A DNA stretch of 64,000 nt, from contig JAEDCW010000001.1 of assembly GCA_016293975.1 (NCBI GenBank), positions 1 to 64,000 of the forward strand, given 5' to 3'. A program made the position numbers and the translations under genes. The notes below the pieces were generated by a model. The model had not been told where the DNA came from. It made no database searches and saw only the letters and a program-made list of their open reading frames with translations. Positions 1 to 7,867 of this stretch are shown here, one piece after another (the first letter of the stretch is position 1; every line of letters starts with the position of its first letter). Source of the stretch: Clostridia bacterium. GTDB taxonomy: Bacteria; Bacillota; Clostridia; Christensenellales; CAG-138.

Positions 1-920
1 ATACGGGGGTTCAGTGAAGAATACGGATCCTGGAATATCAGCTGCATATCGCTTCTGAGGTGACGCATCTCGGGATACGTGAGGCGAGCCAGGTCGATAC
101 CGTCGTCGCGCAGTGCCTCAAGAGCCATGAACTCAGGATTATCTGCGTACTTGGCGCGCTCAGCTTCGAGGTGTGCCTTAGCCTCATCAACTGCCTTGTG
201 AGCGTCGTCGACCTTGGCCTGTGCAGCTGCTGTATTGGCCTTGCATTTTTCGAGCTTAGCACCGAGTGACTTCTTCTTGGAAGCGGACTCTTCCTTGTCG
301 TACTTATACTGTACGTCACGTTCATCGAGCTGAACATCGGCGAGCTCAAATCTGAGCTTTGCACAATGCTCATATGCTCTTGCAAGTGTCATATAGAGCG
401 GTACTACTTTGCCCAGATCTTCGACTATCATAAAGCCGCCGAAAATGCTGACTATATCGGTGTAGGCGTTGTCGGCTGCACGGCGAGCGTTTGCCATTTC
501 CTCAGCCTTCTTATACTTGGTTATGTTGGATACGGTTACCTTTTCGCCGTCCCTATCTTCAACAACCTCGTCGGGCATGGCTTCGTATTCCTTTTGCTTG
601 GCTTCATATGTAGCCTTGAGCTCGTAATACTGCCTGCGACGCTTGTTGACCGTCGAAATCGTCTCCACGAAGTACTTGGGAGCAACTTCCTCAAGTGTTC
701 TACCGTAATAGATCGAGCGACCGTCAGTCTGACGATAAAGCTGGAGCAATGTACGACCGAGTGTTGACTTACCACATCCCGACTCACCTACCAGACCGAA
801 TGTCTCGCCCTCGTAGATATTGATCGAAATGCCATCGTTAGCCTTTACGAACCTGCCGCCCTTGAGCGGGAAATACTGCTTAAGGTTCGTTATACGGAGC
901 AGAATTCTCTTATTTTCCAT
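1..920 (-). CDS. oppF: Oligopeptide ABC transporter ATP-binding protein OppF with large internal insertion (partial, runs off window)
   Basis: The reading frame is open from the ATG at 920 down to base 1 (306 codons), so the 3' part, with the signature motif and Walker B, lies outside the window. It should be the second ATPase of the peptide importer encoded just upstream. Walker A (GESGCGKST) is at residues 45-53, and the Q-loop with the OppF-type continuation (IFQDPYSSLNP) has its Gln at residue 297. In ordinary OppF these motifs are about 45 residues apart; here they are about 246 apart. The roughly 200 extra residues are charged, Lys/Glu/Ala-rich and probably helical, with a coiled-coil-like stretch around residues 205-265. 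The start overlaps the end of oppD by 11 bases, and no stop or frameshift interrupts the frame. The family call is sure; the role of the insert is unknown. Confidence 0.85.
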   Translation of the reverse strand, partial: MENKRILLRITNLKQYFPLKGGRFVKANDGISINIYEGETFGLVGESGCGKSTLGRTLLQLYRQTDGRSIYYGRTLEEVAPKYFVETISTVNKRRRQYYELKATYEAKQKEYEAMPDEVVEDRDGEKVTVSNITKYKKAEEMANARRAADNAYTDIVSIFGGFMIVEDLGKVVPLYMTLARAYEHCAKLRFELADVQLDERDVQYKYDKEESASKKKSLGAKLEKCKANTAAAQAKVDDAHKAVDEAKAHLEAERAKYADNPEFMALEALRDDGIDLARLTYPEMRHLRSDMQLIFQDPYSSLNPR

Positions 921-1908
921 CATTCATTCTCTCCTTCTTGTTAGGATAGAAACACCTAATCTGCTGCCTTTCTGAGACATGTACCAAATCCGGCTCCTCC
1001 TCACGGCAACGTTCGGTTGCGTACTTACAACGCGGTGCAAACTTACAGCCCTTCGGCAAATCCAGCGGGTGCGGTACGGCACCGGGGATAGCATCGAGTC
1101 TCTCGTGAACGGGGGTGTCCAAACGCGGTATTGATACCATCAGACCCTCTGTGTAAGGATGCGAATACTCGTTGTTCTTGTCGAATACTACATCGCAAGG
1201 CGCGAGCTCAACAACCTGACCACAGTACATAACGGCAACATCATCTGCCATTTGGTTAATAACGCCGAGGTCGTGTGTTATGAACAGTATCGCTGTACCC
1301 TTCTCTTTCTTGAGGTCATTCATCAGCTTCAGTATCTGAGCCTGAATCGTAACATCAAGAGCAGTGGTGGGCTCATCCGCAATCAGCAGCTTAGGACGGC
1401 AGGCAAGTGCCATTGCTATCATGACACGCTGTCTCATACCACCTGAAAGCTGGTGCGGATACTGCTTTGCAACTACTTCGGGATTCGGAATCTTAACATC
1501 CTGAAGCATTTCGATAACGTGCTCCTTGGCTTCTGCCTTGCTCATATTCTGGTGAATGATGAACGATTCCGAGAGCTGCCTTTCAACCGTAAATACGGGG
1601 TTAAGGCTTGTCATGGGCTCCTGGAATATAACGGAGATATCGTTACCTCTTATCTTGTACATCTCTTCGAGGCTGAGCTTTGTAAGGTCCTTGCCTTCAA
1701 AGAGTATTTCACCGCCGGCAATGTAGCCGTTGCCGTCGAGGAGCTGGAGCATGCTCATAGCTGATACGCTCTTGCCCGAACCCGACTCGCCAACTACGCC
1801 GAGTGTCTTTCCTTCATCAACCGAATAGGAAACGCCGTTAACAGCTTTTACTATTCCCCTCTTAGTGGTAAAGAAGGTTTTAAGGTCTTTCATTTCAAGC
1901 ATTGCCAT
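910..1908 (-). CDS. oppD: Oligopeptide ABC transporter ATP-binding protein OppD
   Basis: One of the two ATPases that power a peptide importer at the inner face of the membrane. The 332 residues are normal for the family. Walker A (GESGSGKS) is at residues 40-47, followed by a Q-loop (IFQEPMTSLNP), the ABC signature LSGGMRQR and Walker B (LLIADEP). The C-terminal segment has the Cys-containing CKFAPRC pattern of the oligopeptide/dipeptide ATPase extension. A good AGGAGG lies seven bases before the ATG. It sits between oppC and oppF in one minus-strand operon and, unlike OppF, has no insertion between Walker A and the Q-loop. Substrate (peptide, nickel or other) cannot be told from the ATPase alone. 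Confidence 0.95.
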   Translation of the reverse strand: MAMLEMKDLKTFFTTKRGIVKAVNGVSYSVDEGKTLGVVGESGSGKSVSAMSMLQLLDGNGYIAGGEILFEGKDLTKLSLEEMYKIRGNDISVIFQEPMTSLNPVFTVERQLSESFIIHQNMSKAEAKEHVIEMLQDVKIPNPEVVAKQYPHQLSGGMRQRVMIAMALACRPKLLIADEPTTALDVTIQAQILKLMNDLKKEKGTAILFITHDLGVINQMADDVAVMYCGQVVELAPCDVVFDKNNEYSHPYTEGLMVSIPRLDTPVHERLDAIPGAVPHPLDLPKGCKFAPRCKYATERCREEEPDLVHVSERQQIRCFYPNKKERMNDGK

Positions 1909-1920
1909 ATGCGTACCTCC

Positions 1921-3798
1921 TTACCTTTCCGTAGATCTCGGGTCCATCGCGTCGCGGAGTCCGTCGCCCATCAGGTTAATACTGATAGTCGTAAGACCGA
2001 ATATGACGGATGTGAACACCCAACGCCACCACATATTCTGTATAACGTCAGAGTTATTTGCACCGTTCAGCATATTGCCCCATGTAGGCGTAGGCGGTGC
2101 AATACCGAAGCCGAGGAATGCGAGGCCGGACTCTGTAAGCATTGAAGTTGCAAAGCCCAGTGTCGCACTGACGATAATTGTCGAAATGACGTTCGGTATA
2201 ATATGTCTGAATACGATCTTGTTTTCCTTGACACCCATTGCCTTTGCAGCAGTAACGAATTCCTGCTCACGGGCACGGAGAACCTCCGCACGAACGAGTA
2301 TGCACAGACCGGTCCATCCGATGATACCGAGAATAACCATTATCATGTACATCTTCTGCTCCGTTGTGAATCTCTGTCCGAGAATGGATGACAAAATCAA
2401 CAAAAGCGGCAAGCTCGGCAAACTACCGATAACCTCTGCTATACGGCAGATAATCATATCGACCACGCCGCCGAAGTATCCGGCCAAACCGCCGAATATA
2501 ACGCCAAGTATGGTGCTGATAAGTACCGCAACCGCACCAACCGTCATGGTTGTTAGACCGCCGTGGATGATTCGTGTGAGTATGTCACGGCCGAATTCAT
2601 CTGTACCGAGCAGATAGCCCTTAAGGCCCCAAGTATGGCAGTTGCCCTGATCGTCTATGGCGTAGTTATAGAAACCACCACTGTAAACGTCAACGATATT
2701 GTATTTTGCAAGGTTCTTCGGAACGTCAGTCTGCTTGAGTGCGTTGTCGCCCCATGCGATAACCTCGCCATTCTCCATCAATCCGACAAAGTAGTTCTTA
2801 CCGGCAGAAATCTTAACTATGTCAGAATCGTGAGCGGGAACTGCGTTCTCATTATTTGTCATGTTGCCCCAGAAGTAGAGCTCGCCATCCTCATCGGCAG
2901 CGCAGACTACGTCATAGGTTGAAGCAATACTTACTACCTTCTTCTTTTCAACACCGCTCTGTACCTCAGCAGTGGGATCCTCATATGAGATAGCATCCGG
3001 AATACGTGTGAATGCATTCGACTTTTCCATACCGGTATATGCTACTGTACCGTCGTTAAGAAGTACGATGTAGTTATAGCCTGTGAATGTGAAGTCGGCG
3101 ATCTTACCCTGGTAGGACTTCCTGACCGTTATATCGCTCAGATTCTTGTTGCCCCAAATATAGAGGTAACCATCATTTGTGAGAACACCGGTGACCTGGT
3201 TTCCGGCATCTATCTTCTTGATGTCAGAATACTTGAGTTCCTCGACTTCATCGGGCATTGCATTCTGCTTGTTACGGTCGACACCCCAGAAGTACCAATT
3301 GTCCTTATCGTCGATTGCATAAACGTGGTCTGTACCAACAGCTATATCGACTATGAACGAATTCTTTACTTCCTCGGGCATTGCGTCCTTAACGTCGATA
3401 ACAGGCGTCATTGAAGTATTGCCCCAAACGTATACCTTACCATCGTTGGAGAGACCGATCGAGAAGCTCTTACCTGCTTCAATGCGCCTGATATTGCCAT
3501 CAAGCTCATTCGGCACTGCCAGCATCGTCATACCCGGAGGTGTATTAGTCTGCGTCTGGTCGACATAACTAAGGTCAAGTTCTACGAATGCCGGACCGAT
3601 AAGTACGAACAGAAGTATTATCGTGAACATTATGAGACCGAATACAGCTGTCTTCTTCCTGAAGAAGTTCTCGAATATCGTACGAATCGGGCTCTGAATC
3701 TGTTCTTCTTCGAATATGCTCAGCTCTTTCTTGGTTCCACAAAAACCACGACGGAGCCAATTCAAAACACGAGAAGGCTTTCTCTTTTTATCGCTCAT
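1921..3798 (-). CDS. oppC: OppC-type permease with an inserted seven-repeat RCC1-like beta-propeller
   Basis: Second permease subunit of the peptide importer, but 625 residues long where OppC is normally about 300. Residues 1-50 are a cytoplasmic tail and 51-73 a first membrane helix. Residues about 103-391 are RCC1-like repeats, and the permease resumes at LGTDEFGRD (397-405), continuing through five more helices with the EAA loop that contacts the ATPases. The insert has seven units of the form 'I..I..G...(S/T/G)..L.(N/D)DG.(V/L)Y.WG'. The WG (or equivalent TG) pairs are at 125-126, 171-172, 215-216, 255-256, 310-311, 349-350 and 390-391, the number needed for a closed seven-bladed propeller. 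By OppC/DppC topology the loop between helices 1 and 2 faces outside. The frame is continuous with no stop. Flanked by oppB (15 bases upstream) and oppD (12 bases downstream). The function of the propeller is unknown. Confidence 0.92.
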   Translation of the reverse strand: MSDKKRKPSRVLNWLRRGFCGTKKELSIFEEEQIQSPIRTIFENFFRKKTAVFGLIMFTIILLFVLIGPAFVELDLSYVDQTQTNTPPGMTMLAVPNELDGNIRRIEAGKSFSIGLSNDGKVYVWGNTSMTPVIDVKDAMPEEVKNSFIVDIAVGTDHVYAIDDKDNWYFWGVDRNKQNAMPDEVEELKYSDIKKIDAGNQVTGVLTNDGYLYIWGNKNLSDITVRKSYQGKIADFTFTGYNYIVLLNDGTVAYTGMEKSNAFTRIPDAISYEDPTAEVQSGVEKKKVVSIASTYDVVCAADEDGELYFWGNMTNNENAVPAHDSDIVKISAGKNYFVGLMENGEVIAWGDNALKQTDVPKNLAKYNIVDVYSGGFYNYAIDDQGNCHTWGLKGYLLGTDEFGRDILTRIIHGGLTTMTVGAVAVLISTILGVIFGGLAGYFGGVVDMIICRIAEVIGSLPSLPLLLILSSILGQRFTTEQKMYMIMVILGIIGWTGLCILVRAEVLRAREQEFVTAAKAMGVKENKIVFRHIIPNVISTIIVSATLGFATSMLTESGLAFLGFGIAPPTPTWGNMLNGANNSDVIQNMWWRWVFTSVIFGLTTISINLMGDGLRDAMDPRSTER

Positions 3799-3813
3799 TT
3801 TCAGTCCTCCTCC

Positions 3814-4800
3814 TTACTTGTCTACCCTTACGCGCGGGTCTACGAGACCGTAGCTAAGGTCTGTGAGCAATCTGCCCAACAGGGCAATGATTACGTAAAT
3901 CATCTGCATTGCAAGCACCATCTGGTAGTCTTGTTGTGTAAGACCCAGAATCATCAGCTTGCCTATACCGTTAAGTCCGAACATCGTTTCAAGCATTACC
4001 CAACCGCCGAGTAGCGATGTAAACCAGCTGATGATGATCGTTATAACGGGGAGCAGAGCGTTTCTCCATGCATGGCTGTAAATAACAACCTTCTCGCGTA
4101 CACCCTTTGCTCTCGCAGTACGGATATAATCCTGGCTAAGCTCATTGATCATAGCTGCGCGGATGTAACGGAACGTACTTGCCATTGAGTTTATGGTTGC
4201 AACCAAAACCGGCAATGTGAAGTAATACACCTTCTCAATAAAGCCTTCAAATCCCGTAAGCGTACTGCCCGGAGCCTTCATACCGGATACCGGGAAAATC
4301 GGGATCAATACGGCAAATAGATATATCATAACAAGTGCCGTAATGTAAATCGGGATGCTTATACCCAGAATAGTAAACACCTGCATCGCGTCATCTATGA
4401 ATGACTTCTTCTTAACGGCACAGTATATTCCGAGCGGGATCGTTATTCCAAGTGCCAGAATAGATGAGAAAGCATTGAGGAACAACGTATTCAACAAAGG
4501 TTCACCAATAATCTTGCTTACATCCTTCAGGTATGTCGTGGAATACCCGAGATTTCCCTTCAAGAGGTTCGTAAACCAATTGTAATACTGGACAACCAGG
4601 GGTTTATCCAGGCCGAGCGATGCAGTCAGACGATTATACTCTGACTCATACTGCTCAGCAGTCAACTTGTCTCTCTGTGGTTCCAACATTTGGCGCACTA
4701 CGTCGCCCGGGATTAGCTTGTACAACATGAACATCAAGAATGACAATATGACGAATACTACAACTACGTACACAAGTCTCTTGAGTATGTACTTTACCAT
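3814..4800 (-). CDS. oppB: Oligopeptide ABC transporter permease OppB
   Basis: First permease subunit of the importer, an integral membrane protein of 328 residues, slightly above the usual length. The N-terminus is the family pattern: a short basic start, a helix at residues about 9-31, then LIPGD. An extracytoplasmic segment with GNLGYS follows, then five further hydrophobic segments and the EAA loop (YIRTARAKGVREK). It ends with the family ending LSYGLVDPRVRVDK. No insertion like that of OppC is seen; the loop before the GNLGYS region is modestly long. First gene of oppBCDF, about 130 bases downstream of a good promoter. The AAAGG directly before the ATG is too close to be a normal ribosome site, so a GGAAGG further upstream may be used. 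Confidence 0.95.
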   Translation of the reverse strand: MVKYILKRLVYVVVVFVILSFLMFMLYKLIPGDVVRQMLEPQRDKLTAEQYESEYNRLTASLGLDKPLVVQYYNWFTNLLKGNLGYSTTYLKDVSKIIGEPLLNTLFLNAFSSILALGITIPLGIYCAVKKKSFIDDAMQVFTILGISIPIYITALVMIYLFAVLIPIFPVSGMKAPGSTLTGFEGFIEKVYYFTLPVLVATINSMASTFRYIRAAMINELSQDYIRTARAKGVREKVVIYSHAWRNALLPVITIIISWFTSLLGGWVMLETMFGLNGIGKLMILGLTQQDYQMVLAMQMIYVIIALLGRLLTDLSYGLVDPRVRVDK

Positions 4801-4939
4801 CCTTTCACCAACCTTCCTTACTTACTAATTTAGCGTTGCGGTTCACCATCCGCTTATATACATATGGCTAACCATATATAAAACTCATTCGTCACCAGTC
4901 CGCTTGTATATTGTACCGATCGACTAAATAATATAGGTC

Positions 4940-4968
4940 ATTATAGCATATGCATACACTCATAGCAA
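4940..4968 (-). promoter_or_regulatory. Sigma-A promoter for oppBCDF
   Basis: Read on the minus strand there is TTGCTA (4968-4963), a 17-base spacer and a perfect TATAAT (4945-4940), preceded by TGC, which makes an extended -10. Transcription would start near 4933, giving a leader of about 130 bases before oppB. It suggests that the membrane and ATPase genes are transcribed separately from oppA. Confidence 0.7.
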
Positions 4969-5431
4969 TAAAGCTATTAATATATTGTAGACACAATGTG
5001 ACATCACGTCAAACTAAACTTTTGGAATTGCAGGTCATCCCTCCCTATACTGTATATGTTTACTCATATGCAGGTCATGCGCAATGTAATCTATGATTTC
5101 GGTACGGATTACCGCAATTCCGTGTATTATCTCACATTATCATATGTAATCCAGAAATCAAACCTATAGATGTAACATTCTATTTCGAGACGATTCGATG
5201 TCGAAACACGTCATCATAGATACTTGTGCACCAATTGACAAGTCGCATATATTTCGGTTGCCAACTCTTAGGATTCATTTCCGTTCTGTATGCAACTCAC
5301 TGATGTAACAATCATATGTTAATTAACTCCGGCATATCATGCTTATCTCAACGTGCTTTACAGAAGCGTATTGCCCGAACTAAATAAGCAGTTCTCAACC
5401 TGCTTGAACCAAAAGTGTGCATTCGAGCGTG
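4969..5431. other. Intergenic region between oppA terminator and oppB promoter, no gene seen
   Basis: AT-rich sequence with stops in all frames. The phrase GCAGGTCAT occurs twice (near 5030 and 5070), which could be chance. I see no hairpin with the conserved core of a known riboswitch and no open frame with a ribosome site. It may hold operator sites for the opp genes, but nothing in the sequence shows this directly. Confidence 0.5.
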
Positions 5432-5460
5432 AAAAAGGCCCACCGGAGAACCGATGGGCC
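5432..5460 (-). terminator. Intrinsic terminator of oppA
   Basis: On the minus strand a ten-base-pair stem (5460-5451 with 5446-5437, one mismatch, AGAA-type loop) is followed by five T. It lies about 30 bases after the oppA stop. Partial read-through here would give the usual excess of binding protein over permease. Confidence 0.85.
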
Positions 5461-5491
5461 TGTTGTTAATTAGCTATTTACCTAGACTTAA

Positions 5492-7507
5492 TTACTCAGC
5501 AATCCACATGTAGACGATCTGATCTGTGCAGCTCCACAGCGGGTTTACTTCGTAGTTCTGGATCTTAGCATTGTAGATATCGTAGTACTCGTTGGAGTAG
5601 AGCGGTATCTCGGGCAGTACATCGTTCCAAATGTCGATGTACTCAACCCACTTAGCACGGTAAGCTTCATTGTCACCGGGCTCAATGCCGTATACCATGT
5701 CCATGGAAGCCTTATCAAGAGCCTCGTCGAAGCAGAAGTTGGTGTTCCAACCAAGAGCTACGAGGTCGGGATCGGATGTCCAGTTGTAAGACATGTCATA
5801 AGCAGCATAGAAGTTGGTTGCCAGGTTGTACATACCATAGGTGGGTACGCCGTACTTGGGATCGACGCCTGATTTACGTTCCATATAGTTGAGGAGCTCG
5901 CCGAAGTCCATTGTTGCACGGTTGATTACCATACCGGCTGCAGCGGTCTGCTCACCCTTAGCAAGCATTGTATCGATAAGCTCTGATACGGGGTTGCCTG
6001 TTGAAGAGCACCAGTCAATAATGAGGCCCATGTACTTCTCGCCGTTGACTTCTACAACGTGCTGATAAGTGCCGGCTTCTTCATCGGTGACCTTCTTATA
6101 ACGTGTGCCTGTTCCGGAGTATGCTGTACCGTCAGCATTGTATACCCAACCGTCAGCCTCGAGAACTTCCTTAGCCTTATCCAAGCTGTAAGCATAGGTC
6201 TCAAGCTTGTCAGCAAGCTCTTCCTCGGACTCCTGATACATCCACATTGCAAGGCCATACGGACCATGTACAACGGAGCCGAAGCCCTCTGTGAATGTGT
6301 CAGCGAACTGGTTCCTGTCGAGCAGGTAAGCTATAGCATGACGAACTGCCTTGAACTGTGTCGGACCGAAGTCGCACTGGAACATGAGCTTGCCGTAACC
6401 GTTGCGGAGATAATCGTATGTCTTGAAGTTGCCTTCAGCTGCGATATCCAGAGCGGTGTTGATCTCGCTACCGTCTGTGAGACCGGTCAGAACGTCGATA
6501 CGGCCTGATCTGAGGGCGTCAAACTGTGTTGCTGTGTCAGCAAGTGTGTAGATAACGGTCTGAATATGGGGCTTCTGTCCCTCGAAGTTGCCCTTGTACA
6601 GGGGGTTGAGCTCGAGAACAGCTTCCTTAGCGGCTGTATCATAGTACTTGAGGTTGTATGGACCGCAGCTGACCTTGTTCTCTGTGCCGAATCTCTCGTC
6701 CATGATAGTACCTTCGATCCTACCATCATCAGTCTTTCTAACAATGTCAGTGTTCTCAGTTGTGAAGTTGCCTGTGATGTAAGCGCCTTCGCCATCGTCA
6801 GCTACATCGAAGCCTTCGCCGAGCCATGACTTGAGGTGGCAGGGAGAAATGCCGACGTATGTAAGGTCATAGTAGTAGGGGATGTATCCCTTTTCAGGAT
6901 TACCGTTAATGGCAATGGAGAATGTGTATTCGTCAATCAGTCTTACGCCTGAGAACACATTCGTCTCACCCCCATTGAATGCATCATAACCTACATAGTA
7001 CATACCGGCTGAACCGGCAGCATCAGCGGCCACGATAACGGGGGAGCTGAAGAGCAGCACTCTGGCTACGAAATCCTTAGCTGTGATAGGATCGCCATTG
7101 CTCCAAACGAGGTCGTTATGGATCTTAATGGTGTATACCTTATCTTCCCAGCCGCCTTCGTTAGCGACCATCTCGGATGTATGCTCAGCAACAACTGATT
7201 CGTCCCAGATGTACTCGCCGCTCTGGTTTGACAGAACTGTGCCAACTGAGTTGATCATTGCTCTGATGTTAGCATCAGCAGCGCCGTTCATCCAAACGCC
7301 TGTGAAGTCGCCCGTGAGCTCGGTGCTGTCGCCGATAACTATCTGACCGCCAACCTTGGGCTCATCGTTGCCGGGTACAGGTGTGGGATCTGTTGTGCCG
7401 GGATCCGTTACAGGATTGTCCGTGGGATCAGGTTTTTCGGTCGGAGTACAAGCTACAACAGCGAAAACCATGAGAGCAGCAAGAAGCAAAGCAAAAAACT
7501 TCTTCAT
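5492..7507 (-). CDS. oppA: Peptide-binding lipoprotein OppA (family 5 solute-binding protein)
   Basis: Extracellular substrate-binding protein of the importer, anchored by lipid. The N-terminus is a lipoprotein signal with a lipobox ending at Cys20 (VVAC), then a Thr/Pro/Asp-rich linker (about residues 21-50) and a family 5 solute-binding domain opening with GGQIVIG. At 671 residues it is longer than classic OppA (about 540), as is common in Clostridia. AGGAGG lies 13 bases before the ATG, a slightly long spacing. It has its own promoter and terminator and precedes oppBCDF. Ligand specificity cannot be read from the sequence. Confidence 0.93.
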   Translation of the reverse strand: MKKFFALLLAALMVFAVVACTPTEKPDPTDNPVTDPGTTDPTPVPGNDEPKVGGQIVIGDSTELTGDFTGVWMNGAADANIRAMINSVGTVLSNQSGEYIWDESVVAEHTSEMVANEGGWEDKVYTIKIHNDLVWSNGDPITAKDFVARVLLFSSPVIVAADAAGSAGMYYVGYDAFNGGETNVFSGVRLIDEYTFSIAINGNPEKGYIPYYYDLTYVGISPCHLKSWLGEGFDVADDGEGAYITGNFTTENTDIVRKTDDGRIEGTIMDERFGTENKVSCGPYNLKYYDTAAKEAVLELNPLYKGNFEGQKPHIQTVIYTLADTATQFDALRSGRIDVLTGLTDGSEINTALDIAAEGNFKTYDYLRNGYGKLMFQCDFGPTQFKAVRHAIAYLLDRNQFADTFTEGFGSVVHGPYGLAMWMYQESEEELADKLETYAYSLDKAKEVLEADGWVYNADGTAYSGTGTRYKKVTDEEAGTYQHVVEVNGEKYMGLIIDWCSSTGNPVSELIDTMLAKGEQTAAAGMVINRATMDFGELLNYMERKSGVDPKYGVPTYGMYNLATNFYAAYDMSYNWTSDPDLVALGWNTNFCFDEALDKASMDMVYGIEPGDNEAYRAKWVEYIDIWNDVLPEIPLYSNEYYDIYNAKIQNYEVNPLWSCTDQIVYMWIAE

Positions 7508-7567
7508 GTTTCTATTTTTTCCTCCTATAATTTTTATGAATGGACATTATGCCATTCATTTGCACAC

Positions 7568-7596
7568 ATTATAGCAGAACAATATATGCTTGGCAA
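7568..7596 (-). promoter_or_regulatory. Sigma-A promoter for oppA
   Basis: Minus strand: TTGCCA (7596-7591), 17-base spacer, TATAAT (7573-7568) with TGC directly before it. This is near consensus with an extended -10, about 60 bases before the oppA start, so strong expression is expected. Confidence 0.75.
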
Positions 7597-7830
7597 CATT
7601 TTTTTGTTGCTGTCTCATATTTTGTGCTGACATTCACATTATACACCCTGAAATTACTTGCACATAATGCGCATACGACTATACTTTTCATCGTTTGTCT
7701 CTTTCTGTTTTTTGGGGAATTAACACTTCTGAATCCAATAACCACTATACTTAACTTATTACGCAGTGGATATATTCCGGCTTTCGGTATCGCTTTTTGT
7801 ATATTGATGGCTTCAAATTGCTTTCGGCTA

Positions 7831-7839
7831 TGTTATAAT
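7831..7839 (+). promoter_or_regulatory. Extended -10 promoter for the gene at 7868
   Basis: TGT followed by TATAAT, 28 bases before the start codon; no convincing -35 at normal spacing. The gene also has a GGGAG ribosome site seven bases before its ATG. Confidence 0.55.
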
Positions 7840-7867
7840 GTTAAATAACGCTTTTGGGAGAGATATA

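Noticed and set aside
1921..3798. Chimeric assembly joining OppC with an RCC1 gene
   Set aside because: The frame is continuous through both junctions, the permease halves match one OppC before and after the insert, and exactly seven repeats are enclosed; an assembly error would rarely preserve this. Read data would still be the proof.
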